Below, one piece after another: positions 27,998 through 37,171 of a stretch of 38,262 nucleotides of DNA. The DNA comes from a virus. Both the position numbers and the translations under genes were made by a program. The DNA is taken from IMG/VR virus record IMGVR_UViG_3300030012_002335, positions 1-38,262 of that record, one strand, 5' to 3'. The notes beneath the pieces are model-generated. The model saw only the letters and a list, made by a program, of their open reading frames with translations. It did not search any database and had not been told where the DNA came from. Position 1 is the stretch's first letter, and every line of letters starts with the position of its first letter.

Positions 27998-28270
27998 TTA
28001 TCCAAATAATTTTGCTGTAAGAAAACCTATGGCTGCACCGATAGCAGCACCTGCCGGACCACCGACTGATGCTCCTGCTCCAGCCATGTAACCAATAGCT
28101 GCACCTGATCCTGTTAATGTGCCAGCTGTGGTAGCCTCAGCCATTTCCTTTTGCTGTTTCAAACCTTGCTCTGCAATATCTTGTTGTGCCTCTAATCTGG
28201 CTGAACTTAATAATCCTGCATAAGCTTGTTTCTTTTGCTCTTGTCCTACTCCTAATAATCCTCTAGCCAC
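27998..28270 (-). CDS. Small internal virion or channel protein with glycine-alanine membrane segment
   Basis: 90 residues from GTG 28270, chosen because AAGGAGG lies 5 bp upstream and the start overlaps the previous stop by 8 bp; a GTG 13 codons earlier has a worse SD. The first half is a coiled coil (GVGQEQKKQAYAGLLSSARLEAQQ), the second a G/A-rich membrane segment (AAIGYMAGAGASVGGPAGAAIGAAIGFL in pieces). Such segments in podovirus ejection proteins are thought to form a channel across the host envelope. Confidence 0.6.
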   Translation of the reverse strand: MARGLLGVGQEQKKQAYAGLLSSARLEAQQDIAEQGLKQQKEMAEATTAGTLTGSGAAIGYMAGAGASVGGPAGAAIGAAIGFLTAKLFG

Positions 28271-28796
28271 CGCTGCCTCCTTGTAAAGCTGTTCTTTCTG
28301 TAAGTGCACTACCTAGTCCACCGGAAAGAATTTGTGTTCTTCTTTCTTCAGATCTCATTCTTGCCATATTTCTTGCAGCAACTGTTGCTGAAGTTTGAGA
28401 CCTCTCAAGATCTCTATAAAAATTTTCTGTTTCTCTTAAGCCAAAGCCGCCCATTCTTCTTCTTTCTTGCCCGCTTAAGTTGGCGTACTGTCTAGCAACT
28501 GCCTGTTGTGCTCTACTAATTTCTTCTTGTTGTAATCCGCCAAAGTCTGTTGTCATTTGAGATATAAGATCTCTCTCAACCGGGAAGAATCTTGTAAGAT
28601 AATCCTGAAACTCTGCCTCGTATAATTCTGCTAAAGTATCTTGTGCAGCGGTATCTCCTGTCCTAAAAGGATCTACATAAAATGGAGATGTTGTTTGTAT
28701 TGGAGTATATCCCCTACCAAAATCTTCTGACATTCTAGTCTGAGGCATAATTCCCAAAGAACTGCCTTGATAGAAATTTGTCATAGGATCAGCCAT
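28263..28796 (-). CDS. Probable internal virion protein
   Basis: 177 residues behind GGAGGTGGATA. The N-terminus is disordered-looking and polar (PQTRMSEDFGRGYTPIQTTSPF). The middle is helical (EFQDYLTRFFPVERDLISQM) and arginine/glutamine rich (ARQYANLSGQERRRMGGFG), with a GGSGG end. The style is shared with the 197-residue neighbour, and both resemble podovirus ejection components that coat DNA entry. No family name is certain. Confidence 0.55.
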   Translation of the reverse strand: MADPMTNFYQGSSLGIMPQTRMSEDFGRGYTPIQTTSPFYVDPFRTGDTAAQDTLAELYEAEFQDYLTRFFPVERDLISQMTTDFGGLQQEEISRAQQAVARQYANLSGQERRRMGGFGLRETENFYRDLERSQTSATVAARNMARMRSEERRTQILSGGLGSALTERTALQGGSGG

Positions 28797-29389
28797 TATC
28801 CACCTCCACCTTCACCTCCACCGAAAAGCCCTCCAGCCATTCCGATTCCAACTCCTGTTCCGACAGCCGAACCTAACATTTGTTGTCTGCCAAGATAATT
28901 TGATAAGCCTGTTTTAGCCTCTGCTGCTGCTCTTCTTGATGCGATATCTCCAACATCAGATAATCCTGATATTGCTTGACCGGCTTGACCTTGCCCCATT
29001 GCAATAATGTTTTGTAGCCCTTGATAGTATCTGTCTGTTTGTCCTGACAGTGCTTCAGCTGTGCCTAGACCCATGCCTCTTGCTTGAGCTTGCCCCATAG
29101 CCTCGCCCCTAGCTTGGAATTGTCCGGATGTAGGATCTACTCCTTGAGAAAAAGCTGCCCTTTCCATATCTCTTCTTGCAGCTTGAAATTGTGGTTGTTG
29201 TAATGCGTTTACGAAACCTGATACATTTTCAAATGCACTTTGATCAAGCATGCCGAATACATCCTGCATGAATTGATTTTCAAGGGGTACATAGTATTGT
29301 TGATAAAGATTAAATCTCTTTGCAGCAATGTTTGCCAAAGCCTTCTGAGAAGCTGTATCTTTAATTTTGGTGCTTCCGCCTCCTCCCAT
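28796..29389 (-). CDS. Probable internal virion protein, glycine-rich ends
   Basis: 197 residues behind GGAGATCTA. Starts MGGGGSTKIKDTASQKALAN, with helical QQYYVPLENQFMQDVFGMLDQ and ERAAFSQGVDPTSGQFQARG, and ends in a glycine-rich segment (GTGVGIGMAGGLFGGGEGGGG). The helix-and-glycine pattern is typical of marine podovirus internal core proteins. It shares its stop with the next gene's start. Confidence 0.6.
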   Translation of the reverse strand: MGGGGSTKIKDTASQKALANIAAKRFNLYQQYYVPLENQFMQDVFGMLDQSAFENVSGFVNALQQPQFQAARRDMERAAFSQGVDPTSGQFQARGEAMGQAQARGMGLGTAEALSGQTDRYYQGLQNIIAMGQGQAGQAISGLSDVGDIASRRAAAEAKTGLSNYLGRQQMLGSAVGTGVGIGMAGGLFGGGEGGGG

Positions 29390-29799
29390 TAGATCTCCTT
29401 TTCTACTATATGATATTTAAGTTTATATCCTCTTATAGATAAAGAATTAACTAAGCCTTCCCATGGTGTCCAGAATTCTACCTTGGAACATCCTTTCTCT
29501 TCGGCTATTGTTTCTACTTCATCCATATATTTCTTTGCTGCTTCAGCCCTTTCATCAAAGGCAATCCACACTAATAAACTTTTACCCGGCTTAAAGATCA
29601 AAGGTTTCTCTTGCAATATAATAAAGCTATGTCGTGGTCTTTGGTTCAGATCCACATATAGCTCCGCTACTCCAGCTATTAATGATGCATAGACATCCTC
29701 AATACGCCACTCCGGCTGTGACTCATCCTTGATCTTTATAATACCGGGAAGGATGTCATCCCAATATAATCGTACATCAACTAGAGATAGCATTCTCAT
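29389..29799 (-). CDS. GNAT-fold-like phage protein
   Basis: 136 residues. The W-(R/K)-I-E-D-V-Y-A-S-L opening, LLVWIAFD strand, then EAAKKYMDEVETIAEEKGCSKVEFWTPWEGLVNSLSIRGY matches the layout of small phage acetyltransferase-like proteins (A-x-x-x-G-C-x-x-(V/I)-E, then W...L...G-(Y/F)). The acetyl-CoA loop is not convincing, so it may be a structural GNAT derivative. It lies among virion genes. Two possible ATGs (29799 and 29793) have no SD. Confidence 0.45.
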   Translation of the reverse strand: MRMLSLVDVRLYWDDILPGIIKIKDESQPEWRIEDVYASLIAGVAELYVDLNQRPRHSFIILQEKPLIFKPGKSLLVWIAFDERAEAAKKYMDEVETIAEEKGCSKVEFWTPWEGLVNSLSIRGYKLKYHIVEKEI

Positions 29800-29842
29800 T
29801 GTAAGATACCATTAAATTTAACAATAATGTAGCCTTATATTA

Positions 29843-30196
29843 CTAATTAGACGGTTCTGCAATCGGTGCTACCTCCTCTGCACCGTAGATCTGCCATGTA
29901 AAATATATATCTAAATCGTCAGTGTTAACTGTGTTCTGATACCATTCAATAACTTTAGCATCAGTAACATCATCTATATTTATAAAGCCCTCTGGCAAAC
30001 CATCATGTCTATAAGAATAAACACCCCCTAACGGGGAATACATATTCTCTGTCATTGTTTGTGTGCTATCTGCCTGATCTACCGCAGTAACTGCTACACA
30101 AACTTCTCTAACAATCTGTGTATCATCTTCACGACTTCGTGGCATTGTCTTAACGCCAACATATTCATATGTGTAATTAAAATTATGTACTGCCAT
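29843..30196 (-). CDS. Unrecognised 117-residue virion-region protein
   Basis: Beta-rich: NFNYTYEYVGVKTMP, then VREVCVAVTAVDQADST and VYSYRHDGLPEGFINIDDVTDAKVIEWYQ, IYFTWQIYG. It resembles small phage proteins sitting beside tail fibres that share the V-T-D-x-x-V-x-x-W segment. A fibre-associated or host-recognition part is plausible by position. The ATG overlaps the upstream stop. Confidence 0.55.
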   Translation of the reverse strand: MAVHNFNYTYEYVGVKTMPRSREDDTQIVREVCVAVTAVDQADSTQTMTENMYSPLGGVYSYRHDGLPEGFINIDDVTDAKVIEWYQNTVNTDDLDIYFTWQIYGAEEVAPIAEPSN

Positions 30197-31752
30197 TATA
30201 TTTCTGAGAACCTATAAACCCCATATTGAACATTGCTTAGTTGTCTATTGTTTCCATCTCCTTGAGCAAGAATAAATAATCTTAAAGTTCTGCTCGTGTC
30301 ACTTACTTTACGAACAATAAAATCTTTTTGAACCATTTCGTTTGTGCTATCAAACCTATCAATAGCTGACCAATATTGCGACTGACCTGAATGATATTGT
30401 GCTGATCCTTGATCAGCAGTAGGTATTGTTGGCGAAGTACCATCACTATAAGCAAAGTCATTTCTTAGTTCAAAGCTAGAACCAGCACCATAAGTCCCAT
30501 CACCTGCAACTATAGATAGTGTTTTAACTTGTCCACTTCCGCCAAAGACTCTACACATAACATGATAAACACCGGGCTCAGTTCCTAAATCAGCAACTAG
30601 CCTTAGTCGCATTTGGTTTGATTGCCAACTACCGATTGTGGAGCCACTTACAGTTGCGGCATCAAACTCTAGGGTTAAATCAGTTACATTTATTTTATCT
30701 GCTGTAATAGTATTAGATGCAATTCTATTAGCATTTAAGGTTCCAGCATTAATCTTATCTGCACTTAAATCATTTATCTTTGCATTTGTAATTGCAGCGT
30801 TAGCAATCTTTGCGGTTGTAATATTTGCATCGGCTATCTTTGCCGATGTAATGTTCGCATTCGCTATCTTTGCGGTGGTAACAGCAGCACTAGCGATCTT
30901 TGCAGAGTCCACTGCCGCACTACCAATCTTGGCATTAATAATCGCACCGTCAATAATCTTTGCGGATGATATTGCTAGATCACCGATAATACCTGATGCT
31001 GCGGTGATAGTACCTGCTACCATCTTGGCAGCTGTAACTGAGTTAGCTGCAATCTTATCTGCGACCACAGCGTTAGCAGCTATCTTGTTAGATGTAACTG
31101 CATTACTTGATATCTTAGTTTCAGTGATCGCACTTGTTGCAACTTTAACCTCAGTAACCGCACCGTCTACTAACTTAGCAGCGGTGATTAATCCATCATT
31201 AATATCTGCGGTGTTAATTAATGTGGTGCTTGCCTGTGTTCCTGTTGTTGAATTAAATGGACCTGCAACCCCTTGGGTGTTTACATGACGGATCCAATAG
31301 TATCTTGTTTGGTTAGTTCCGACTTGATGATTAAAAACATTAGCAGTGGTTTGACCAACGAATGATCTATTCGCAAAACTATTTGATGTGGCTGCCCATA
31401 TTTCTACATGAGAAAAACCAAAAAATGTTGGATCATCCCACTCAATAATAATATTTTGAAAAGCACCGCTTGCACTTAATCCTGTAGGTACTGCGGGGGT
31501 ATCTAAGACCTCCTCATCTCCGGGAAGTAAATTAATTGAATTAGTTCCAACGATGCCACCGTTTGCACCAATCTTGATATCTCTTTTGGCTATCCCGGTA
31601 TCAATTAAATCTCTGAAGGTTACAGCAGCATCTAAGGGATCTCCTTTCTCCCCTTTGATCTGTGCAATAGAATCGTTTACAGCAGTAGCAAATCTTTTCG
31701 CCTCTGGATCAAAAGCCCTTGGTACAACAAAGGTACCTCTTACTTTACCCAT
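30196..31752 (-). CDS. Tail tip/adhesin protein with fibronectin-like domain and AKI repeats
   Basis: 518 residues. Residues about 85-180 look like a fibronectin III fold (PTGLSASGAFQNIIIEWDDP, then RYYWIRHVNTQGVAGPF). Residues about 185-365 are a chain of short repeats (I-x-x-A-K-I-A-D-A-N-I-T-T) encoded by repetitive DNA at about 30690-31190, probably a rigid helical stalk. The last 150 residues are beta-rich and may be the receptor end. It compares to the central tail tip protein C-terminal part in siphoviruses. Start behind GGAGATCACCTA. Confidence 0.7.
   Translation of the reverse strand: MGKVRGTFVVPRAFDPEAKRFATAVNDSIAQIKGEKGDPLDAAVTFRDLIDTGIAKRDIKIGANGGIVGTNSINLLPGDEEVLDTPAVPTGLSASGAFQNIIIEWDDPTFFGFSHVEIWAATSNSFANRSFVGQTTANVFNHQVGTNQTRYYWIRHVNTQGVAGPFNSTTGTQASTTLINTADINDGLITAAKLVDGAVTEVKVATSAITETKISSNAVTSNKIAANAVVADKIAANSVTAAKMVAGTITAASGIIGDLAISSAKIIDGAIINAKIGSAAVDSAKIASAAVTTAKIANANITSAKIADANITTAKIANAAITNAKINDLSADKINAGTLNANRIASNTITADKINVTDLTLEFDAATVSGSTIGSWQSNQMRLRLVADLGTEPGVYHVMCRVFGGSGQVKTLSIVAGDGTYGAGSSFELRNDFAYSDGTSPTIPTADQGSAQYHSGQSQYWSAIDRFDSTNEMVQKDFIVRKVSDTSRTLRLFILAQGDGNNRQLSNVQYGVYRFSEI
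30690..31190. repeat. Tandem coding repeats encoding AKI-type 10-15-residue units
   Basis: Within the adhesin gene, units with ATCTTTGC and GCATTAGC-like words recur about every 30-45 bp, encoding variants of A-K-I-A-(N/D)-A-(N/A)-I-T. This is in-frame protein repetition rather than a CRISPR or mobile repeat. It offers an easy route to length variation by slippage or recombination. Confidence 0.75.
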
Positions 31753-33434
31753 TAGGTGATCTCCTGTGGACTTTCATATACACAGACTTCATTTACGGGG
31801 TCTGTTCCTTCAAGGATTATATGAAAGGCTTTTGCTTGGTAACCTCCGGGTAATCTAAAGATATTGCTGTTGGTAACGGTTTGGGTATGTTTTAGTGAAC
31901 CATCTGCGTAAAGTTTAAATGTAAGGCTGTTGTAAGAGTCAGCACTTACTTTCGCTACACCCGGTGATATAGGTCTGTTGGTGTAAAACTCTTTAGACTT
32001 CCATGAATAGGTTCTCTTGCTTGCTGATCTTGCAAACTTCTTGAGTGTGCCACCTATTACTAAATACAACTCATCTTCTTCTCTGTCGTTATATCCAGCG
32101 TGTGCATAGAAGTCTAGATTTACAAAAGCATTCTTGCCTCCTCGTGGATCAAAGATAAACCCTTTCTTTGTGTTTGAATTAGATCCATCCCATGTGAAGC
32201 CAAGATACTTACCCTCGTACTCATACCCTTCTACCTGAGAAGGATAGTAGTCTTGCCATTGATCTCTTGTAAAGATTTGTTCGGTAACAAGGTTGATGCC
32301 TGAGTTTGATGCTAATACTAATCCATCCGGAGATGAATAGATTGCATACTCACCCATATCAACAAGTGAACGCTTATTACTATTAGGTAGGTTTGCATCG
32401 ATCTCAACCATTGCCATGGCTGAAGGATCTGTACCTGATACTAATAAGGGCTTACCTTTTGTTGTTACTAATAAACCTGATGCTATTGAAGCAATACCTA
32501 CAATGTCATCCTTGGTTGTTATTTGGTTAGCTAACGGATATGAGTGCGGTAGAAAAGCCTCACTGAATAATAATGTGTTACCACTAAAGCCTGCTGTAAT
32601 ACCATTTGGCATAGCAGTAATACCTAGCATTGGACCATCTGGATGGCTTGATGATGTGTCGTCTGGTGGTGCTAGATTGTCGGTTGATTCTATTTCTTCC
32701 CCGAGTGAGTCGTCTAGGACTGCCTCTGTGGTTGTTCCTGCTGAACTTCCAGAAACATCTTTAACAAATCTAAATATACCGTTTACATCGGTTCTATATA
32801 TTCTTCTTTTAGAAATGTTATAAGATCCACTGCTTGCTGCGGGAAGGGAAAGAGTAACAGTGGCACCGTTAGCAGCATCCACAATATCGCTTGTGGTAAC
32901 TGTAGATGGTGGTCCTTCTTCTCCAAATGCTGTGATCTCTGTATAAACATATGCTCTTGAGTTTGTTACTGCACCAGCGGCTGCTGTGGCATTGTTAACA
33001 CTAGGTGCTGAGGTGAATGCCGGGGCTGTTGGTAAACCAAGTCTAAATGTAGAAACCGGGTATGGTCCTCCTCCTGTAATCCCGGTACTAGCATCTACCA
33101 TTTTAGGAAAACCTGATGATCCGCTTATGCCTGTAAAGTAAAACCTATTATGGGTATCTTCTTTAATAGGACTGCGAATAATATCTACCTCGTCATTAAA
33201 TGTAAACCACTCATTTGCGGTTGCTTTAAATATTGTTTTGGTAGATGCATCTATGTGGCTTGCAGGATGTGTTGGTCCTGATTCTGAGGAGTCATTAGTA
33301 TCTTGTGGTAAAGCCTCTAATCTACCCCTATCTAAAAATGCGTTTTGTGTATCTTGAGCTACATCTTCAGGCAGTAATCTAGGGCTTAACTTTTCATTAA
33401 GTCCTGTAAATGTTTGTAATTTAAAACCTGCCAT
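31752..33434 (-). CDS. Large beta-rich virion protein, possible beta-propeller
   Basis: 560 residues. The start MAGFKLQTFTGLNEKLSPRL, then LPEDVAQDTQNAFLDRGRLEAL, is typical of a marine podovirus structural family. The middle has repeated strand pairs (SRAYVYTEITAFGEEGPPSTV, RRIYRTDVNGIFRFV, MGEYAIYSSPDGLVLAS), suggesting a propeller or fibronectin-like modules. By position between adhesin and holin-like genes it is a tail tubular, hub or adhesin component. Confidence 0.6.
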   Translation of the reverse strand: MAGFKLQTFTGLNEKLSPRLLPEDVAQDTQNAFLDRGRLEALPQDTNDSSESGPTHPASHIDASTKTIFKATANEWFTFNDEVDIIRSPIKEDTHNRFYFTGISGSSGFPKMVDASTGITGGGPYPVSTFRLGLPTAPAFTSAPSVNNATAAAGAVTNSRAYVYTEITAFGEEGPPSTVTTSDIVDAANGATVTLSLPAASSGSYNISKRRIYRTDVNGIFRFVKDVSGSSAGTTTEAVLDDSLGEEIESTDNLAPPDDTSSSHPDGPMLGITAMPNGITAGFSGNTLLFSEAFLPHSYPLANQITTKDDIVGIASIASGLLVTTKGKPLLVSGTDPSAMAMVEIDANLPNSNKRSLVDMGEYAIYSSPDGLVLASNSGINLVTEQIFTRDQWQDYYPSQVEGYEYEGKYLGFTWDGSNSNTKKGFIFDPRGGKNAFVNLDFYAHAGYNDREEDELYLVIGGTLKKFARSASKRTYSWKSKEFYTNRPISPGVAKVSADSYNSLTFKLYADGSLKHTQTVTNSNIFRLPGGYQAKAFHIILEGTDPVNEVCVYESPQEIT

Positions 33435-33715
33435 TAATCTTTTCTCTGATCTTTTTTCCCGTCTGCCCGTGAGATCCTATCTACATCGGGGGGTAACTTT
33501 AGTGCGGTTCTGACTAAAGTATCAATCCTTATCATATCATTATCCATCTGCCTAATTCTATCTATTAAGGCAACAATCATACCGTGTTGTGTATCTAGTT
33601 TTTTATGGATATCTGCGATGAGATTTTTAAATAGTGTCCAAACTAAGTATCCCATACCTACAGCTACTGCTGCGGGGATCCCGATAGTTTCTATGACACT
33701 TAGTACCTCGTTCAC
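33434..33715 (-). CDS. Small membrane protein with coiled coil, holin-like or spanin-like
   Basis: 93 residues. GTG at 33715 overlaps the previous TGA (GAGTGA), translational coupling. A transmembrane segment near residues 10-32 (IGIPAAVAVGMGYLVWTLF) is followed by a coiled-coil region (ADIHKKLDTQHGMIVALIDRIRQM). The YvrJ-like opening and topology match phage lysis accessory proteins. It lies with the holin-type gene next door, forming a second putative lysis pair. Confidence 0.55.
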   Translation of the reverse strand: MNEVLSVIETIGIPAAVAVGMGYLVWTLFKNLIADIHKKLDTQHGMIVALIDRIRQMDNDMIRIDTLVRTALKLPPDVDRISRADGKKDQRKD

Positions 33716-34191
33716 TCTTCATCTTTGTCTGCGGAATTTGAGGCACCAAAATAGAATGATATGACTGCCGATGCTAACCCGCCAAGGTATCCAAGCACTA
33801 GTGCAACGGTTGTTTCAGAAGTGCTATCTGGCGGTTGTAGAGTAACTAAGAATATGTAACCAAAGAAACCAAAAAGTGTTGCGGTTCCTAATATTCTTGG
33901 AGTCCAATCTTTACTAAAGGCATTCCTTGCATGTTGTTGGTCTTCAACCTCTAATGCAAAAACATCTACATCCAATGTTTTCATTTTGACTTCAAAATCT
34001 TTTTCTGCTTGTTTGAGTTGCATCATTTGTTCTGAGGTTAAGTTCTGAACAGCATTCTCAATAGACTTAGGATTGTTGGGTACGCCAAGTACGCCACTTA
34101 ATATTTCTCCCGCCTGTGCTCCTAGCGGACCGCCCAATGAGGCACCGAGTACGGGGGCTAAGTTTCCAAGGATTGATTTAAGTTTCTTCAT
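33712..34191 (-). CDS. 3TM holin-like protein (holin_3TMs family)
   Basis: 159 residues. A first weakly hydrophobic glycine-rich stretch (LAPVLGASLGGPLGAQAGEIL) is followed by a charged segment (LKQAEKDFEVKMKTLDVDVF), then two membrane spans (RILGTATLFGFFGYIFLV; VALVLGYLGGLASAVISFYFG). The AEKDFEVKMKTL-VEDQQHARN-DWTPRIL order is typical of Holin_3TMs, which release gene-transfer agents and phages. It is one of three putative lysis loci in the window. Confidence 0.75.
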   Translation of the reverse strand: MKKLKSILGNLAPVLGASLGGPLGAQAGEILSGVLGVPNNPKSIENAVQNLTSEQMMQLKQAEKDFEVKMKTLDVDVFALEVEDQQHARNAFSKDWTPRILGTATLFGFFGYIFLVTLQPPDSTSETTVALVLGYLGGLASAVISFYFGASNSADKDEE

Positions 34192-34205
34192 AATTTAATT
34201 ATATG

Positions 34206-34481
34206 CTAATTTGCTGCAATGTACGCTTTACCTGTTGCAATCGCTGTAGTGTAAGATGATTTATCATCAGAGCTTCCTGCTACATCAGGGCGATCATCTG
34301 AACCATTCCAAGTTAAAACAAGTTCTAAATGATCAACATTACGCTGAACAATATCATTTATTTCTTCTTGTGATAAATCACTTACTATATATTCTGAATC
34401 ACCACCATTAGTATTAATATCATTTATTAAACTAACAGAATCATCTGCTGCTGCTAATACTTGTTCTACAGTTTTTGTCAT
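34206..34481 (-). CDS. Small acidic protein between fibre and holin genes
   Basis: 91 residues behind AAAGGAGAATAATA. It starts MTKTVEQVLAAADDSVSLIND and has a helical, acidic middle (LSQEEINDIVQRNVDHLELVL), then T-A-I-A-x-G-K-A-Y-I at the end. The Q-R-N-V-x-H-L-E core recurs in small proteins next to phage tail fibres; role unknown, possibly a fibre accessory. Confidence 0.55.
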   Translation of the reverse strand: MTKTVEQVLAAADDSVSLINDINTNGGDSEYIVSDLSQEEINDIVQRNVDHLELVLTWNGSDDRPDVAGSSDDKSSYTTAIATGKAYIAAN

Positions 34482-34483
34482 TA

Positions 34484-36007
34484 TTATTCTCCTTTGAGTT
34501 GTTTAACTTCTTGTGAAAGTTCTTGAATTGCTTTTACTAACATAGGTATTAAAGATGCTTCTCCAACTCTTTGTCTGCCATCAGTTTCATCTTCTGACCA
34601 TAAATCAAAGCCATCCTTAAAATCATATTTATTAATTACTTTTTTTACTTCTTGTGCAATAAAACCATGATTGTATTTTCCGTTCATTACTCTTTCTTCT
34701 GAATCCTCATGTGCTTTCATTTCTTGAGGAACATCTTCTGCTTTTTTCCATCTAAAAGTAACTGGTCTTAATTCATTAATAAAATCTAAACCTATTTGCT
34801 CATCTTCAATTTCTTCTTTTAGCCTAACATCTGAAGGTGCTGACCATGAAGTTGAACCATGTGTAAGCTGTGAGTCATTAGAACCTCTGCCCAAAAGAGT
34901 TGCATCATTAGTATGACCAGCAAGTCCATAACCTAAAATAGTTCTATAAGAACTTCCTGTGCCACCACCCTGATTATTAACACCAACAATAACATTTTGA
35001 CCGCCTACTGTTACATCATAACCTGCTGAACCACCTACATAAACACTATTTGAGCCTGTTGTAACTGCTACGCCTGACTCTCTTCCGATAAAAGTATTTT
35101 TATCACCTGTAGTACACACAATACCAGCACCTGAACCCATCGCTGTATTATTATTAGGAGTTGTTTGTGCTACTAGAGCATTAAGACCACAAGCAACATT
35201 ATGACCACCTGTTGTTAAAGAACCTAAAGCATCTTTACCAAAAGCAGTATTATTGTTACCTGTACAAGCATCTAATGCTTGATGTCCCACAGCAGTATTT
35301 GATACACCTGTTGCACAATATCTAAGTGCATCTTGACCTATTCCAACATTATTTCCGCCTGTAGTGTTGAATTGCATTGCATTATCACCCATAGCAACAT
35401 TTTGACTTGCTGTAGTTGTACTAGATAAAGTTGCTTGACCAAAACCACAGTTATAACTGCCTGTAGTACAAGCATCAAGCGAAGCTGCTCCAAAGGCATT
35501 GTTTTGTGTTCCTGTAGTGTTTAATAATAATGCTGTGTAGCCAACTGCTGTATTGAAACTAGCTGTTGTATTTTCATTGCCAGCACTATCACCTATAAAA
35601 GTATTTTTACTTCCTGTTGTTGTACCTTGTCCAGCATTATAACCTATAGCAGTATTATTACTTCCTGTAGTTAGTGCAGTTAAACCTCTACCACCTACTG
35701 TAGTATTTCTATCACCACTAGTTAAAGCTGCAAAAATATCTATACCTAAACCAGTATTATTATCTGCTGCATCAATAGTGCCTGTTGTAGTGTCACCAAT
35801 CATTATTGATGAAGTGCCAAAGGTCTTAGCATCAGATAGACCATTTATATCACTTGCACCACCTGAAATAGTAGCCCATTGCAGATCATTACTTGATGCC
35901 ACATAAGTAAGAGCCTGACCATTACTAGGGTCGTTGCTTATCTCTAATTGATCTAGTCCTACTGCATCATTTGCTAAGACTGCTTTTGTGACTTTAGTGT
36001 TTGCCAT
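34484..36007 (-). CDS. Tail fibre with serially repeated strands and S74 endosialidase chaperone
   Basis: 507 residues. N-terminus NTKVTKAVLANDAVGLDQLEI anchors the fibre. Residues about 95-345 are a chain of T-T-G-x-x-N-(T/V)-A-(I/F/M)-G repeats (as in TTGSNNTAIGYNAG), probably a triple beta-helix shaft. The C-terminal chaperone has PSDVRLKEEI, with the conserved S-D cleavage pair and K, then HGFIAQEVKKVI; it folds the trimer and is cut off. It ends in a coiled coil (KAIQELSQEVKQL). Confidence 0.85.
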   Translation of the reverse strand: MANTKVTKAVLANDAVGLDQLEISNDPSNGQALTYVASSNDLQWATISGGASDINGLSDAKTFGTSSIMIGDTTTGTIDAADNNTGLGIDIFAALTSGDRNTTVGGRGLTALTTGSNNTAIGYNAGQGTTTGSKNTFIGDSAGNENTTASFNTAVGYTALLLNTTGTQNNAFGAASLDACTTGSYNCGFGQATLSSTTTASQNVAMGDNAMQFNTTGGNNVGIGQDALRYCATGVSNTAVGHQALDACTGNNNTAFGKDALGSLTTGGHNVACGLNALVAQTTPNNNTAMGSGAGIVCTTGDKNTFIGRESGVAVTTGSNSVYVGGSAGYDVTVGGQNVIVGVNNQGGGTGSSYRTILGYGLAGHTNDATLLGRGSNDSQLTHGSTSWSAPSDVRLKEEIEDEQIGLDFINELRPVTFRWKKAEDVPQEMKAHEDSEERVMNGKYNHGFIAQEVKKVINKYDFKDGFDLWSEDETDGRQRVGEASLIPMLVKAIQELSQEVKQLKGE

Positions 36008-37170
36008 TAGTTATTCTCCAATGTTTCTATTCTTGCTTTAAGAGCATCATTATCAGCTTTAAGTTCTTGTATTGCTTTTGTAAGATAAGCTGTATAACCC
36101 ATGTAATCTATACCTTTACCAGTTGGATTTGTTTCAACATCATCAGAAGCATTAGGATCAAACTCGTTTCCACTAACTAATCTTGGTATTACAGCTTCCA
36201 TATCTTGTGCTATAAAACCTGCTTTATTAATATCGCTGCCAATAAAATTATATTTTTTAGGCACAAGCTGTGTAATTAAATCAAGGGCATTGTCTGTTAT
36301 ATCTGATATATTTTCTTTTTTGTTTCTATCTGACTGATTAGAACCACTAAAGTAATAGTTACCACTTCCGTCAACATAAAATCTTGTTGTACCGCCTGTT
36401 CTCCATATACCTAAATATGACGAGGTACTTTGTGTTTCCATGTACATACCATGATTACCACCACCTGAACCTGCGTTATAGAAATTAGTTACATAACCTG
36501 CAAAAGTGCCACCATCTACATAAAACTTAGATGTGGGTGCTGAGATATTAATACCTACATTACCTGTACTAGCATTAACAACTAATGTTTCTGCACTTAA
36601 TGTATGACTATAAATAGCAAAATTATCATTTGTTTGACAATTTAAATCCCAGTCATGTGCATCATTTTTTAATCTTATAGAAGCACTTGAGTTAGTTCCT
36701 GCTTGAATCGTCATTGCAGTAGTTGAGGCACTTTCTATATGGAAAAGAGAATCAGCACTTGTAGTTCCTATGGATACCTTCCCATTCTTAATATTTAATT
36801 CATCATTAAACGTACCACCGCCACTTGCACTACCTAACGTAAGTCTTGTTGTTGCATAGCTTGAGCCATCAAATTCGCCATAAATTCTACCCATGTTGAA
36901 TGTTGAAGCATCTGCTGTACCTTCATTACCCCAAAACTCCATTGCAACTTTATGTGTTGCTGCTGTAGCAGGTGTATTTTGCAATCTTAAATAAGTTGTA
37001 TCTGCTGCTTCTGTCCCACCAACAACAAGTCTTGCGTTTGGACTTGTAGTGCCAATACCAACTTGCTCTGAAGAATTTATTGTTATTGCTGTTGCATCAG
37101 CAGAAGATGTTATTCCTGCAACACCTAAAGTTCCGTCTATTAACTCGCTTGGTATTTTAGTGTTTGCCAT
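36007..37170 (-). CDS. Tail fibre or tailspike with S74 endosialidase chaperone
   Basis: 387 residues behind AGAGGGATAAT. N-terminus NTKIPSELIDGTLGVAGI resembles the other two fibres. A beta-rich body (GKVSIGTTSADSLFHIES, then GNVGINISAPTSKFYVDGG) of repeated V-G-I-x-x-x-x-P strands leads to the chaperone: QSDRNKKENI (the S-D site with an N replacing the usual L), GFIAQDMEAVI and the end coil (KAIQELKADNDALKARIETL). Confidence 0.82.
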   Translation of the reverse strand: MANTKIPSELIDGTLGVAGITSSADATAITINSSEQVGIGTTSPNARLVVGGTEAADTTYLRLQNTPATAATHKVAMEFWGNEGTADASTFNMGRIYGEFDGSSYATTRLTLGSASGGGTFNDELNIKNGKVSIGTTSADSLFHIESASTTAMTIQAGTNSSASIRLKNDAHDWDLNCQTNDNFAIYSHTLSAETLVVNASTGNVGINISAPTSKFYVDGGTFAGYVTNFYNAGSGGGNHGMYMETQSTSSYLGIWRTGGTTRFYVDGSGNYYFSGSNQSDRNKKENISDITDNALDLITQLVPKKYNFIGSDINKAGFIAQDMEAVIPRLVSGNEFDPNASDDVETNPTGKGIDYMGYTAYLTKAIQELKADNDALKARIETLENN

Positions 37171-37171
37171 A

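Noticed and set aside
30638-31288. Long rightward reading frame of 216 codons
   Set aside because: It is the antisense of the repetitive adhesin stalk; codon pattern mirrors the repeats and there is no SD.
34972-35722. Regular short repeats as a CRISPR array
   Set aside because: They are in frame, variable, lack equal spacers and encode the T-T-G-x-x-N fibre repeats.
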